Shown one piece after another: positions 12,101 through 18,275 of a stretch of DNA of 21,512 nt (the first letter of the stretch is position 1; every line of letters begins with the position of its first letter). The DNA is taken from the NCBI GenBank assembly GCA_964058805.1, contig CAXKVV010001994.1, positions 1 to 21,512 of the forward strand, given 5' to 3'. The position numbers were made by a program, and so were the translations under genes. Below the pieces are notes generated by a model that searched no databases, was not told where the DNA came from, and was given only the letters and a program-made list of their open reading frames with translations. Origin of the DNA: Schoenoplectus triqueter. Lineage: Eukaryota; Streptophyta; Magnoliopsida; Poales; Cyperaceae.

Positions 12101-15100
12101 GAGTGAAGGCCATACAATTATAATATGGTGATAATATCAGGAGAAATACCTAATATACCCCATCAAAAGCACAAGGAATGTGTTATATATTTCTTTTTCT
12201 TTCTTTGTTCTTGGATATCTATGTACTCTTCCTCTTATATTTAAGACAAAAAAATCCCATAATGACGTCACGTTCCATTTTATCGAGAGGTCACTGAATT
12301 ACTTCTACAATTCTCTTATTGCAAGAAGAAGTTGGACCAAGAAAAAAAAGGATGAATTGCGAAGGAAAGATACCAGTCATGAACAGAGAGAAACCCTATA
12401 AGCAAGCCGAGCTTCTGATTGGTCCGAACCTCAGGGGCCCGCTCAGCTAGCACATCCTGTTCCAGGTCCCACACCGCATAGAAGTCGACGCTTACATCTT
12501 GCTTCTCTTCAGTTTCCATCAGGTCTTTCCCTGTTGCTGCCAGATTTATTCTACTGATCTTACTAGCCTGAAATTTTTTTTTAAAAAAAAAGAAAGAAAA
12601 AGGGAAAAAAAATGGTTCAGACTTTCATGCCATATATTGCATTTTTGGGTCAACCTCTCCCCCTCCCCTCCACCCCCACCAACACTCAAAAATATAAAAG
12701 ATGTAAACATCAAAGTATTTTGACTGTTCTTTGCTTGATAACCATTAACACTGAAAACAAGGAGCTTAAAGTAGCCATCAGACTCATACATCACACCACT
12801 GCAACTAGCAGTGAATCCAGCAAACACCAGTTTATCCCAATATCAGATCAGATCCCCAGAGTGCTGAAATTCCAAGAGAAAAGAAAACTAAACAAAAGAG
12901 CCAATAGAAACAAAACAAACCTCATCGACTTTTTTTGAGAGAAACCCCTCATAATGCGTGAATGCATCTTCGTCCTGAGGAAGAAGATGTGGATATCTGG
13001 GACACAAAAGGGGAGAAAAGGCAAAAACAGAAAACAATGAGCAGCTTGTATTTTTTGTAGGGCTGCAAAATGTATCTTTTATGAATATGGAGCACATATT
13101 TTATCAGGTGTCATACCAGTATAGGTGGCAATGATAACAGTCAAAACAGATAACAATGACATCTGCAGCTGAATTTAATTTCTTCTTGTTATTATTCCTG
13201 TTTCGAATTGGAATTTCTCCTAGCTTATTCCATTTTGTTTTGTATATAGGTTTTCTTTTTTTCTTTTTTGTGTGTGTTTCGTGGCGGTGATGGTGTGGGG
13301 GGTATGTGTTGGGTGGGGGGGCTTACATGCTATCAAGATCAATAAAGTTCTCCTTGACCAACAATGCAGCAAGATGAAATAGAGAAGAGGGCACCAGTGT
13401 AGTGACCTCCATCCTCTGGTAATATTGAAACTTAAACCCCAATATTTGAGCAGCATGCGACTGTCAAGTTCAACAACATCCACATTCATATTTATCAGTA
13501 ATAGTAGCAGCCACACAACGGAACTATTTCATGTGGTAATGCCCGCAAAAATCAAAATTATAACAGAAAAGGCCCATATCAGCAAATATAGAATTATTTT
13601 ATTCTTACAGGTCAAACCATCTGCTGTTAGGAAAATACCAAATTCCATAAAGGAATAAGTCAAGAAGCTTATAGTTATTGAAGGGCTTTCATAAAACAGG
13701 ACCTTTCATAATAATTGGTTAGTAAGTAATCTACATACCTTGGGAAATATAGGTATAAGATCGTAAAATATCTTCTTCTCCGGATATAGTTCGAAGCAAT
13801 CGAGCACCTAAAATATAGCTCTTCAGTTTTATTGAAATTTACTGACTAATAAGATTATAGATTCATGTGGTCATCATTTACAATGTAAGTACAGAGATGT
13901 GGCAAAACAACAATATGGAAAATCAGGAAGTACTATAACAATTAACAAGTAGTAAGCTGACAAATCCATGCACAAGCTAAATAGAGCTATGAGTATGACT
14001 CACAATATCAAATACTCGGTTTGGATCCAGATCAAAATGTCCAATCAATGACTGTAGAGGAATGATCATGTGTTAAATCCATGAAAAAGTGAATTCAAGC
14101 ACGAATTTGGCTAAGACATTAACCTTTATAATGCTGATAGTGACAACCAGTGAATTATTGCTTGTTGAATCTAAACAGCCTTGACAGAGTAAGGTTACCT
14201 ACATATTCAAGTGCAAAAACACGGTGTATTACTTAAAGGAAATTAGAAGCATTAAATGGCATACAGGTTGCATTAATTTATGGTGTACTCATGAGTACAT
14301 AGGTAAGGTGATTCGTCAGCAGATAAATAACGGTAAATTATGATCATAGCAATTGATATCCTGCAAAATGATCATATGCCAATAAAACATGGAACCTTGT
14401 TACATAAATCAATACAGGCACGAATTGATTGGGTTGCTCCCGAGTTATCAAAAAGAAAAATATCTAAATCCTCCAAGCTTTTTCAGTTGAATTAAGGGGA
14501 TAAGAAAATAATCATGAAATATGAAGGCAAATCACAAGAGCTGCTTGATTTGTTGAGCAAATACACCATAAATGTTTTGACTCAGATTCAAACATGCAAG
14601 TATGTCATTTCCTCACTGTCCGCTAAAATTATTTAAAAAAAATTAATACACACCAGTTTGGCATAACCCTCGCTCTCTTCTCTTAGGAGGTTGAACTTTG
14701 TTTGTTGATACAGAAGCCGTGTGTTTACTCTGACCTGAAAGAGTAAAATGTGTTGAAATAATGCATGAATTAAGTACCAACCAAGCAAGAGCAGAGATAA
14801 AGATGAACACCAACGAAAAATCCTCTTCTAGCAAAAGAATAAGATACAGTTCCAAATTTACTGCATTTTCGCCCTTTTTTTCTGTTCATGCACATTTTGG
14901 TTTGGTCTAATCACACAGAAGTAATCACTGGACTGAAAAATTAGGCTCATTAAGCAATGCTGGGTAATCACTGGACTGAATAATGACACTGAGAAGTAAT
15001 CACTGGATTGAATAATGACACTGAGAAGTAATCACTGGACTGAAAATTAGGCTCATTAAGCAATGCTGGGTAAAATTATGGCTTAAGTTCTCAATAACGA

Positions 15101-18100
15101 ACATCAATTAAAAAAAAAATAGCTACTCTATCAATTACATCCAACACCATCACAATGAAGACAGATAGTTCTTGTTTTTCTTAATTTGGGCTATCTTTTT
15201 ATGTAACAATTAAAATAAGTCTAACAATTATAGAATACTTGCAGATAAAGACCTTTATAAGATCTAGACCCAAACCACATACCTCTCTACTCTTTAGATC
15301 TTGTGCCTTCAGCTTACTGAGTTCAGCCTCAAACAAAAACTCTTCCTGAAAAACAGAATATAATTAGCAGTTTTTTTTTTCTTTTCTATTGAACAAAATC
15401 AATGTTTTAAAATGCGGATTTCAATATGCGTGTGGAATGGCACTGCATACCACATATGTGGCAGAATGCCACATATGTCGATTTACATGCAAGACAACAT
15501 ATACAGTTTATTGTAAACTTTTATTGCTACATATTTGTATAGCATAATAATAATCAAAACCAACTCTAATCACAAAAGTTGTCCTAGCAACAGTGGATTT
15601 GCGCTCTTGCCCACTCACATGGAGTTCAAACCACGGAGAGTGTGTTTTGAAAAAAAAAAATGCTTTGCAAAGTGCTTTGTTTGGATCCACTGGATAAAAA
15701 TGGTGTGGCAACATGCTTGGTTGCATATGTGAGCTGTATATAGGCTGAATAAGCGAACTGTACAGTTAAATACTCATTGGGTCTGCATGACATCCCCAGA
15801 CGTCCATGGGCCAAATACGCATATGGGACCCATGTGGCCGCATTTTAAAAAAAAAAACTGATCAAAATCAAACAAAGTAAATCACAATCTTCAATTTCAG
15901 TGGCATTTTTAGTTTGGCAATATATTCTTCAGGCAATATCCAAAATGATTGCGGTGCTAATTTGGTCAATTTTTAACATTCGAAGATTCAGTTACAGAAT
16001 TGATGACAAATTGCAGCTAGATTGAAATAAATTGATATCTCATTGCATATACATGAGAATAATATACAGTTTATTTGGGCTAAATTGATGAGCAATTACA
16101 CAACCAAAGAAAGAGTGTAAATATGATGTACAATAGTCATTGGTCAATTAAAAACGATTTTAAAAAGAGAGCTTCACCTCACATCTCTCTTGAAAAAGCC
16201 TGGCTGGGACCAATGAAGTCTCCACTAAAATCTTTGTCTAAAATTGGAAAAAAAAGAACAGAGAAAATATTTGAAAGGAGTGTGATGTCGACATGTTCTG
16301 GCACCTCATGAGCAGTTTGAGTAGATCCTTCTTCATTGGGTTTAATGTAAGCTAACAGCAAGTTCATTTTTAAGGTAAACTTATGATTTTGCATTAAAGA
16401 TTTATCTGAAATCTGACCAATACAAATCATTTACTACACTCTAGGTTATACAAACAAAAAGATATATAAAATAAAATATTTATTTACCATTTTGACAAGA
16501 CGTGCACGATAATCCCCAGATATAGTTAGCTGCATATCAAATAAGACTATATTAGATATGACTACAAAAATCAAGGAAATCAAAGCTTCATTGAACATTT
16601 AAGGGAGATCAATTCAATCAGTCTGGTAGAAGCATCAAGCAGCTAACTTCTGAAAGATACCATACTTATATAGCAAGGTCTGTACAGAACAAAAGGGACC
16701 TATGCCAGTTAGCAAGGTCCTGGGACCAGCTTGACCACATCTAGTACAATATTATTTTGCATTTTCTGGAAGTTAATTTAAAACAAGATATTCCCTCATA
16801 GGCCATTCTAGCCCTCATTCACAAATAAACACAGTTTTTTACAATATTTTGATCACTGAGTATGTTTGGTAATAATTTTATAACAGAGGGTAATGTGCCA
16901 CCAAAAATAAGCAAGTAAATATTCAATCAAGTTACATGCAACTGGCAAAAGTCAGGAGAAAAGTCACTTAATTGCTCAAATCAGACAATAATCAAGTCTT
17001 AAGAGGACTTGACAATGCAATCATGATAAATGAACTATTTCCGGTGCTTATCTTCATTTATAGCAACTTTTTCCTCGATTGCGCCTTTACTACTAAAAAG
17101 TATGTAAAAAAGGGGAAAGATTGTTAAAAAAGGGCTTAGACATCTGACATCTTGCGCAAACTGAGCTACAATATCTGCCAAAATAGACCCCATCTCATCA
17201 CCATATGGATTTTCCTCGAACTGCACAGAATCCAATGCAGCCTTGCATTTTAGGAAAGGCAGCTCTCCATTTACCTGACAACCAAAAAAAAACATACAAA
17301 GATAAAGGTGAAGATATACTTCCAGCTAAAGTAGCAAAATAGGCAGAGGATTTCAGTTCAGATCAAGTTTCTATAGCACCAAATGAGAAGATTATCATTT
17401 GGTCAGATATTGGTGTTGGACTGCTGGATAATAGACAATATTATAGCAATGTATAGTACGCCAGTTATTGAAGTTCAGCCATCAGATAAAGGGAATTAAA
17501 AATAACAGAGAACAAAGGGGAAAAAGGAGAACAACTGTTGCGAATAAAGGTCTCAACAGTAGGAACAACCAATTCAGCTCAAAGCAAATGCTATCATATT
17601 GGTAAGGTACATCATATTTCAAGGAACTTCAAGAGAACAATAGCTGATAAGCTTCCACCATGTGCTACTTTTGACCAAATTAAATTTATTCAAAAGACAT
17701 GACCTAAAAATGTATAACTATAATGTCTTTCCACCATGTACGTAGCTATAATGTGTTTTAGCTGTTAAGCCAGGAGAACCAATACTGCCTCCAATTTATA
17801 TGCTGTATTGCTGTTGTAACTAAAACCACTAACTGCAAGCCACTGAACTTCAGCAAAGAGCCAGAACGCCAAACCTTTCCCAGTATACAGTTCCCAGAAG
17901 AGACAACGCGCAAAATGAATACTTACAGAAAGCTTTTTTTGACAGGGAAAAGGGGAATCACAGGGGTAAAAAACTCCTCGCCTCGTGCACTTAAGCCTAT
18001 AATTGAGGGAAAAAGAGACTCACCATCGCCCAGCAGAGTTCGTAGAGGAAGCGGATCATGGGTACAGGATCCGGGTCCCGGGAAGAGCCAGAGGGGTTCG

Positions 18101-18167
18101 GGTTCTTCCATTCCAGAAGGCGCTCTTCAGTGACGTACTTCAGTTCGGGCGATAGCACGAGGGACAT
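1..18167 (-). CDS. THO2: THO complex subunit 2, 30 exons, 3' end cut by window edge
   Basis: THO2 is the largest, scaffold subunit of the nuclear THO complex (with HPR1/THO1, TEX1, THO5, THO6, THO7), the core of TREX, which couples transcription to mRNA packaging and export; in plants it is also needed for normal siRNA and miRNA production. The spliced exons give 1286 codons plus one base, with no internal stop. In order: THOC2 N-terminal region (about residues 1-570), central Thoc2 segment (about 570-670, including [20 protein letters not shown]), and Tho2 domain (about 892-1205, including [21 protein letters not shown] and [20 protein letters not shown]). Residues after 1208 begin the low-complexity, Lys/Ser-rich tail. 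Plant family members are about 1800 residues, so roughly 500 are likely missing beyond position 1. The identity rests on recalled plant THO2 sequence; conservation spans nearly every exon. The gene looks intact, despite at least six transposon-like insertions in its introns. Confidence 0.96.
361..442 (-). CDS. THO2: THO2 exon 29
   Basis: Residues 1208-1234 plus one base of Gly1235: [20 protein letters not shown] then SLAKAPP. The [11 protein letters not shown] motif is the family's boundary between the Tho2 domain and the charged tail. Acceptor TCTGCAG, donor GTTATT. Confidence 0.96.
443..1163. other. THO2 intron 28
   Basis: 721 bp, AT-rich. Apart from the retroposon 3' end at 572-645, I recognise nothing in it. 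Confidence 0.85.
572..645 (-). mobile_element. 5'-truncated RTE-LINE/SINE 3' end (copy A)
   Basis: On the minus strand it reads TCCAATTTATTTGGGA (imperfect hairpin), then AAAGGCTTTG, then a (TTG)n-type tail, the conserved 3' end shared by plant RTE LINEs and Au-like SINEs. It lies in intron 28. A 9-bp direct repeat, TTGCTGCAA, flanks it (563-571 and 646-654), giving a 74-bp remnant if that is the target duplication. The repeat is short and abuts the CAA tail, so the 5' boundary is uncertain. Confidence 0.7.
1164..1400 (-). CDS. THO2: THO2 exon 28
   Basis: Residues 1129-1207: [40 protein letters not shown] and [20 protein letters not shown], the end of the Tho2 domain. Acceptor TTTAATAG, donor GTCAGA, phase 0. 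A 121-codon plus-strand open frame over this exon is its antisense shadow. Confidence 0.97.
1601..1705 (-). CDS. THO2: THO2 exon 27
   Basis: Residues 1094-1128: [20 protein letters not shown] then [15 protein letters not shown]. Acceptor CATAACAG, donor GTTTGT, phase 0. Confidence 0.97.
2013..2367 (-). CDS. THO2: THO2 exon 26
   Basis: The longest exon (355 nt), residues 975-1093. Continues the coiled coil ([17 protein letters not shown]), then [40 protein letters not shown] and AYDWK. Acceptor AAAACAG, donor GTATTT, phase 0 out. It joins exon 25 across a 2137-bp intron carrying a foldback element. Confidence 0.97.
2938..3290. mobile_element. Foldback / MITE-like element with ~135-bp inverted arms
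   Basis: The left arm (about 2938-3074) and right arm (about 3154-3290) are near-perfect reverse complements, sharing for example GGATCACTTGACAAGGGTTA, CACAATCTTGAGAAT, TGTAGACATATTCTTA and GATTATTTGTGTT. A second, inner inverted pair (CTCCATCGAGGACCATT at 3107-3123 against AATGGTCTTTGATGGA near 3139-3155) brings the fold almost to the apex. There is no transposase. I cannot fix the ends or a target duplication, so the superfamily is open; long arms and small size suit a Mutator-type or Foldback MITE. Confidence 0.8.
3320..3981 (+). pseudogene. Unidentified coding-like remnant inside intron 25
   Basis: Beside the foldback element, the plus strand reads [20 protein letters not shown] and [15 protein letters not shown] with few interruptions up to a stop at 3621. 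Further decayed pieces follow ([16 protein letters not shown] near 3650-3700; [20 protein letters not shown] near 3889-3950). Stops separate them and the minus strand is also open over 3330-3590, so coding is not proven. I do not recognise the family. A transposon-carried or organelle-derived fragment is possible. Confidence 0.25.
4505..4756 (-). CDS. THO2: THO2 exon 25 (start of Tho2 domain)
   Basis: Completes Arg891, then [39 protein letters not shown] and a Lys/Glu-rich probable coiled coil (about residues 925-985) ending [14 protein letters not shown]. Acceptor TTGCCCAG, donor GTATGA; ends two bases into Arg975. Confidence 0.96.
4757..5118. other. THO2 intron 24
   Basis: 362 bp, AT-rich. 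I see nothing beyond splice signals. Confidence 0.8.
5119..5273 (-). CDS. THO2: THO2 exon 24
   Basis: Residues 840-890 plus two bases of Arg891: [24 protein letters not shown], then an acidic variable linker leading to the Tho2 domain. Acceptor TGTCTAG, donor GTACAT. Confidence 0.94.
5274..5807. other. THO2 intron 23
   Basis: 534 bp. The 5'-half on the gene strand carries the 48-bp retroposon remnant (5688-5735); 5460-5580 is a T-rich low-complexity run on the plus strand. Confidence 0.8.
5688..5735 (-). mobile_element. 48-bp retroposon 3' end with perfect target duplication (copy B)
   Basis: On the minus strand it reads CTTCCCCAACTTGTTTGGGG, then ACTAAAGGC, then a T-run and TTGTTG: the 3' hairpin and tail of RTE LINE/Au-type SINE elements. 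It is bounded by a perfect 10-bp direct repeat, AAATTCAATA (5678-5687 and 5736-5745), so this is a complete, extremely 5'-truncated insertion. It lies in intron 23 in the same orientation as THO2. Confidence 0.8.
5808..5988 (-). CDS. THO2: THO2 exon 23
   Basis: Completes Met779 through residue 839: [34 protein letters not shown] and HKYHLDPE. Acceptor GGTGTAG, donor GTAACG, phase 0 out. Confidence 0.96.
6355..6442 (+). mobile_element. RTE-LINE/SINE 3' end (copy C), opposite orientation
   Basis: The conserved core at 6397-6442 reads GTAGCTTACCCAAAATTATT, then TGGGATTAAAGGCTTTG and TTATTGTTG, the same hairpin plus AAGGCTTTG plus TTG tail as the copies at 572-645 and 5688-5735, but on the plus strand, antisense to THO2, in intron 22. 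The upstream T-rich part (from about 6355) is a guess at its extent; I found no target duplication. Confidence 0.65.
6592..6695 (-). CDS. THO2: THO2 exon 22
   Basis: Residues 745-778 plus two bases of Met779: [20 protein letters not shown] and LMLIAQYRS. Acceptor AAAACAG, donor GTACAA. Confidence 0.96.
6766..7020. mobile_element. Possible MITE, 13-bp terminal inverted repeats
   Basis: GGGGGGCAAAATG at 6766-6778 is the exact reverse complement of 7008-7020, enclosing 229 bp of non-coding AT-rich DNA in intron 21. The repeats diverge beyond 13 bp and no target duplication is evident, so a chance pairing is not excluded, although 13 GC-containing bases are unlikely by chance here. Confidence 0.45.
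7131..7259 (-). CDS. THO2: THO2 exon 21
   Basis: Residues 702-744: [20 protein letters not shown] and [10 protein letters not shown]. Acceptor CTTGCAG, donor GTCTGG, phase 0. Confidence 0.96.
7434..7530 (-). CDS. THO2: THO2 exon 20
   Basis: Completes Leu669 through residue 701: [20 protein letters not shown] then TELVLLE. Acceptor TTGTTAG, donor GTGTGT, phase 0 out. Confidence 0.96.
7846..7973 (-). CDS. THO2: THO2 exon 19
   Basis: Residues 627-668 plus two bases of Leu669: [20 protein letters not shown] and [16 protein letters not shown]. Acceptor ATTTCAG, donor GTACGT. Confidence 0.96.
8243..8302 (-). CDS. THO2: THO2 exon 18 (60 nt)
   Basis: Residues 607-626, [20 protein letters not shown]. 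Acceptor TTTAATAG, donor GTACTT, phase 0. Confidence 0.96.
8609..8728 (-). CDS. THO2: THO2 exon 17 (start of Thoc2 segment)
   Basis: Residues 567-606, [20 protein letters not shown] and [17 protein letters not shown], the conserved helical core of the middle domain. Acceptor TGTGACAG, donor GTTATG, phase 0. Confidence 0.97.
9039..9119 (-). CDS. THO2: THO2 exon 16
   Basis: Residues 540-566, [20 protein letters not shown] then SARQLAK. Acceptor TATACAG, donor GTTTTA, phase 0. Confidence 0.96.
9373..9588 (-). CDS. THO2: THO2 exon 15
   Basis: Residues 468-539: [16 protein letters not shown], then [20 protein letters not shown] and [12 protein letters not shown]. Acceptor TGCACAG, donor GTAGTA, phase 0. 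Confidence 0.96.
9589..10070. repeat. THO2 intron 14 with diverged 34-bp tandem duplication
   Basis: AGAATATAGCAGGGTA occurs at 9717-9732 and 9751-9766, a 34-bp period with partly matching flanks (CAAACCATT against CAAAACATC). The remaining intron shows nothing else. Confidence 0.7.
10071..10278 (-). CDS. THO2: THO2 exon 14
   Basis: Residues 398-467. Begins [10 protein letters not shown], has a Ser/Asp-rich linker, then [20 protein letters not shown] and VLLQK. Acceptor TATGCAG, donor GTGAAA, phase 0 out. Confidence 0.95.
10279..10773. other. THO2 intron 13
   Basis: 495 bp, AT-rich; nothing recognised beyond splice signals. Confidence 0.8.
10774..10854 (-). CDS. THO2: THO2 exon 13
   Basis: Completes Trp371 and codes [20 protein letters not shown] and ICKGLF, ending two bases into Arg398. 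Acceptor TTTTTCAG, donor GTAATA. It joins exon 12 cleanly across a 1519-bp intron, so the LINE insertion has not broken the frame. Confidence 0.95.
10903..12073 (-). mobile_element. 5'-truncated RTE-type LINE with decayed reverse transcriptase (copy D)
   Basis: In intron 12, same strand as THO2. Near its 5' end it encodes [13 protein letters not shown], then [20 protein letters not shown] and [15 protein letters not shown], the RT catalytic FxDD box (11887-11898; Ala replaced by Val). After frameshifts comes the downstream region [14 protein letters not shown]...[22 protein letters not shown] (11443-11688). The 3' end has a low-complexity GAT/ATA region (10928-11070), CCCCAATTTATTTGG and a (TTG)n tail at 10903-10921. 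A perfect 16-bp target duplication, ATAATATCTAAAATAC, flanks it (10887-10902 and 12074-12089). The element is dead: frameshifts, stops, and no endonuclease or RT N-terminus. Confidence 0.9.
12050..12126. repeat. 46-bp direct duplication at the LINE 5' junction
   Basis: A 31-bp sequence beginning AAAAAGAGYGAAGGCCATAC occurs at 12050-12080 and 12096-12126 (one mismatch), a 46-bp period. The first copy lies between the last recognisable LINE codons (TSVR) and the target duplication; the second lies beyond it. The left flank also has GAAGGC just before the target duplication. Confidence 0.85.
12374..12567 (-). CDS. THO2: THO2 exon 12
   Basis: Residues 307-370 plus two bases of Trp371. Shows [15 protein letters not shown], an acidic linker, and [16 protein letters not shown]. 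Donor GTATCT splits the TGG codon; the next intron contains the LINE fragment. Confidence 0.95.
12568..12920. other. THO2 intron 11 with G-rich transcript tract
   Basis: At 12656-12680 the plus strand is C-rich, so the pre-mRNA carries runs of G5, G2, G4 and G5. A T-rich polypyrimidine tract precedes the acceptor of exon 12 on the gene strand. Nothing else recognised. Confidence 0.7.
12921..12996 (-). CDS. THO2: THO2 exon 11
   Basis: Last base of codon 281 (Ile) through residue 306: [16 protein letters not shown] then LSKKVDE. Acceptor GTCCCAG, donor GTTTGT. The split-codon phase fits exon 10. Confidence 0.94.
12997..13326. other. THO2 intron 10 with G-rich plus-strand tract
   Basis: At 13282-13321 the plus (template) strand has G runs of 6, 3 and 7 bases, enough for a three-tetrad quadruplex if the G7 run is split. 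It begins 5 bp inside the intron from the exon 10 donor. Nothing else recognised. Confidence 0.7.
13327..13460 (-). CDS. THO2: THO2 exon 10
   Basis: Residues 237-280 and two bases of 281. Contains [19 protein letters not shown] and [15 protein letters not shown]. Acceptor TTGACAG, donor GTAAGC. The intron begins with a C-rich run, G-rich on the plus strand. Confidence 0.95.
13739..13807 (-). CDS. THO2: THO2 exon 9
   Basis: Residues 214-236, [12 protein letters not shown] followed by YDLIPIFPK. Acceptor ATTTTAG, donor GTATGT, phase 0. Confidence 0.95.
14004..14051 (-). CDS. THO2: THO2 exon 8 (48 nt)
   Basis: Residues 198-213, [16 protein letters not shown], identical in register to plant relatives. 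Acceptor CTACAG, donor GTGAGT, phase 0; the intron before it (14052-14123) is only 72 bp. Confidence 0.95.
14124..14198 (-). CDS. THO2: THO2 exon 7
   Basis: Residues 173-197: VTLLCQGC, a variable Ser/Asn linker, then TISIIK. Acceptor TATGTAG, donor GTTAAT, phase 0. Confidence 0.94.
14199..14653. other. THO2 intron 6
   Basis: 455 bp, AT-rich; nothing recognised. Confidence 0.8.
14654..14734 (-). CDS. THO2: THO2 exon 6
   Basis: Residues 146-172, containing [20 protein letters not shown], one of the most conserved plant THO2 stretches. Acceptor TTTCAG, donor GTGTGT, phase 0. Confidence 0.96.
14922..15070. repeat. A-B-B-A direct repeat array in intron 5
   Basis: Four units each begin TAATCACTGGAYTGAA, starting at 14922, 14965, 14997 and 15029. 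The outer two (43 and 42 bp) continue with TTAGGCTCATTAAGCAATGC; the inner two (32 bp each, one mismatch) continue with TAATGACACTGAGAAG. The high identity suggests recent unequal exchange or replication slippage. Confidence 0.92.
15283..15345 (-). CDS. THO2: THO2 exon 5
   Basis: Residues 125-145, [21 protein letters not shown], acceptor TTTTTCAG, donor GTATGT, phase 0. Together with exon 4 it gives the ERCEEEFL...KAQDLK signature of the family. Confidence 0.95.
15403..15862. mobile_element. Non-autonomous TIR element in intron 4, possibly Mutator-like
   Basis: TTTTAAAATGCGG at 15405-15417 is the exact inverse of 15838-15850. Outside these, CAAAATCAA occurs at 15394-15402 and 15863-15871, a candidate 9-bp target duplication, the length typical of Mutator-like elements; the right end then includes a longer A-run. 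Inside are palindromic ATATG-rich motifs (CCACATATGTGG near 15452) but no transposase. The 15508-15814 open frames over it look fortuitous. Confidence 0.6.
16178..16237 (-). CDS. THO2: THO2 exon 4 (60 nt)
   Basis: Residues 105-124, [20 protein letters not shown]. Acceptor AATTTTAG, donor GTGAAG, phase 0. Relatives usually read A-K-W-L-V-E-S at the start; here the tryptophan position is isoleucine. The rest ([11 protein letters not shown]) is canonical, so the acceptor choice is supported but is the least conserved of the set. Confidence 0.86.
16488..16529 (-). CDS. THO2: THO2 exon 3 (42 nt)
   Basis: Residues 91-104, [14 protein letters not shown], a micro-exon between acceptor TATGCAG and donor GTAAAT, phase 0. 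It supplies the segment the family has between the QD of exon 2 and the leucine-rich stretch of exon 4. Confidence 0.92.
16530..17148. other. THO2 intron 2
   Basis: 619 bp, AT-rich; nothing recognised beyond splice signals. Confidence 0.8.
17149..17274 (-). CDS. THO2: THO2 exon 2
   Basis: Residues 49-90, including [20 protein letters not shown] and [12 protein letters not shown], near identical to plant THO2. Acceptor TGTCAG, donor GTCAGA (weak), both phase 0. Confidence 0.95.
17275..18023. other. THO2 intron 1
   Basis: 749 bp, the first intron, a usual place for enhancing elements in plants. I see no element or gene; a short CTTCCACCATGT-like motif occurs twice (near 17651 and 17730). Confidence 0.75.
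18024..18167 (-). CDS. THO2: THO2 exon 1 (coding part)
   Basis: Codes residues 1-48, opening [15 protein letters not shown] and ending in the conserved [13 protein letters not shown]. The donor is GTGAGT, phase 0. The ATG at 18167-18165 is the first in frame after an in-frame TGA at 18275-18273. Base -3 is T, so the start context is weak, but the N-terminal KYVTEE matches the family start. Confidence 0.95.
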
Positions 18168-18275
18168 GGATTCGAGAGAAGGTGCGCGCGCGTGAGAGAG
18201 AGGGGAGAAGAAGGGGGGGCCGACAAAGAGGAGAGAGATAACAGAGGGTGTCACACTCCCTTGAAGTGTGATTCA
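18168..18275 (-). promoter_or_regulatory. THO2: THO2 5' UTR / core promoter, pyrimidine-rich
   Basis: On the gene strand this stretch is rich in CT runs (18176-18240), typical of plant housekeeping 5' leaders. An in-frame TGA at 18275-18273 and no ATG between it and 18167 limit the N-terminus; a GTG at 18254 is in frame but is not a credible start. A perfect 7-bp inverted repeat, TCACACT...AGTGTGA, sits at 18251-18271. No canonical TATA box is correctly placed; TTATAAAT on the minus strand near 18433-18441 is the nearest candidate. The transcription start is not determined. Confidence 0.5.

Noticed and set aside
12546..12938. Overlapping open frames on both strands in intron 11
   Set aside because: They read through homopolymer and C/G-rich intron sequence and break the well-supported exon 11-12 splice; no family resemblance.
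13220..13516. 98-codon minus-strand frame over exon 10
   Set aside because: It is exon 10 in the wrong frame; the correct frame gives the conserved [16 protein letters not shown].
14922..15070. CRISPR-like array in intron 5
   Set aside because: Repeats are direct but contiguous, with no unique spacers, and the host gene is a plant nuclear gene.
15508..15814. Open frames on both strands within the intron 4 element
   Set aside because: Short, overlapping on opposite strands, with homopolymer Phe/Lys runs and no transposase motif.
18165..18254. N-terminal extension of THO2 starting at 18254
   Set aside because: The codon there is GTG, not ATG. The first in-frame ATG is at 18167 and its product starts like known THO2 proteins.
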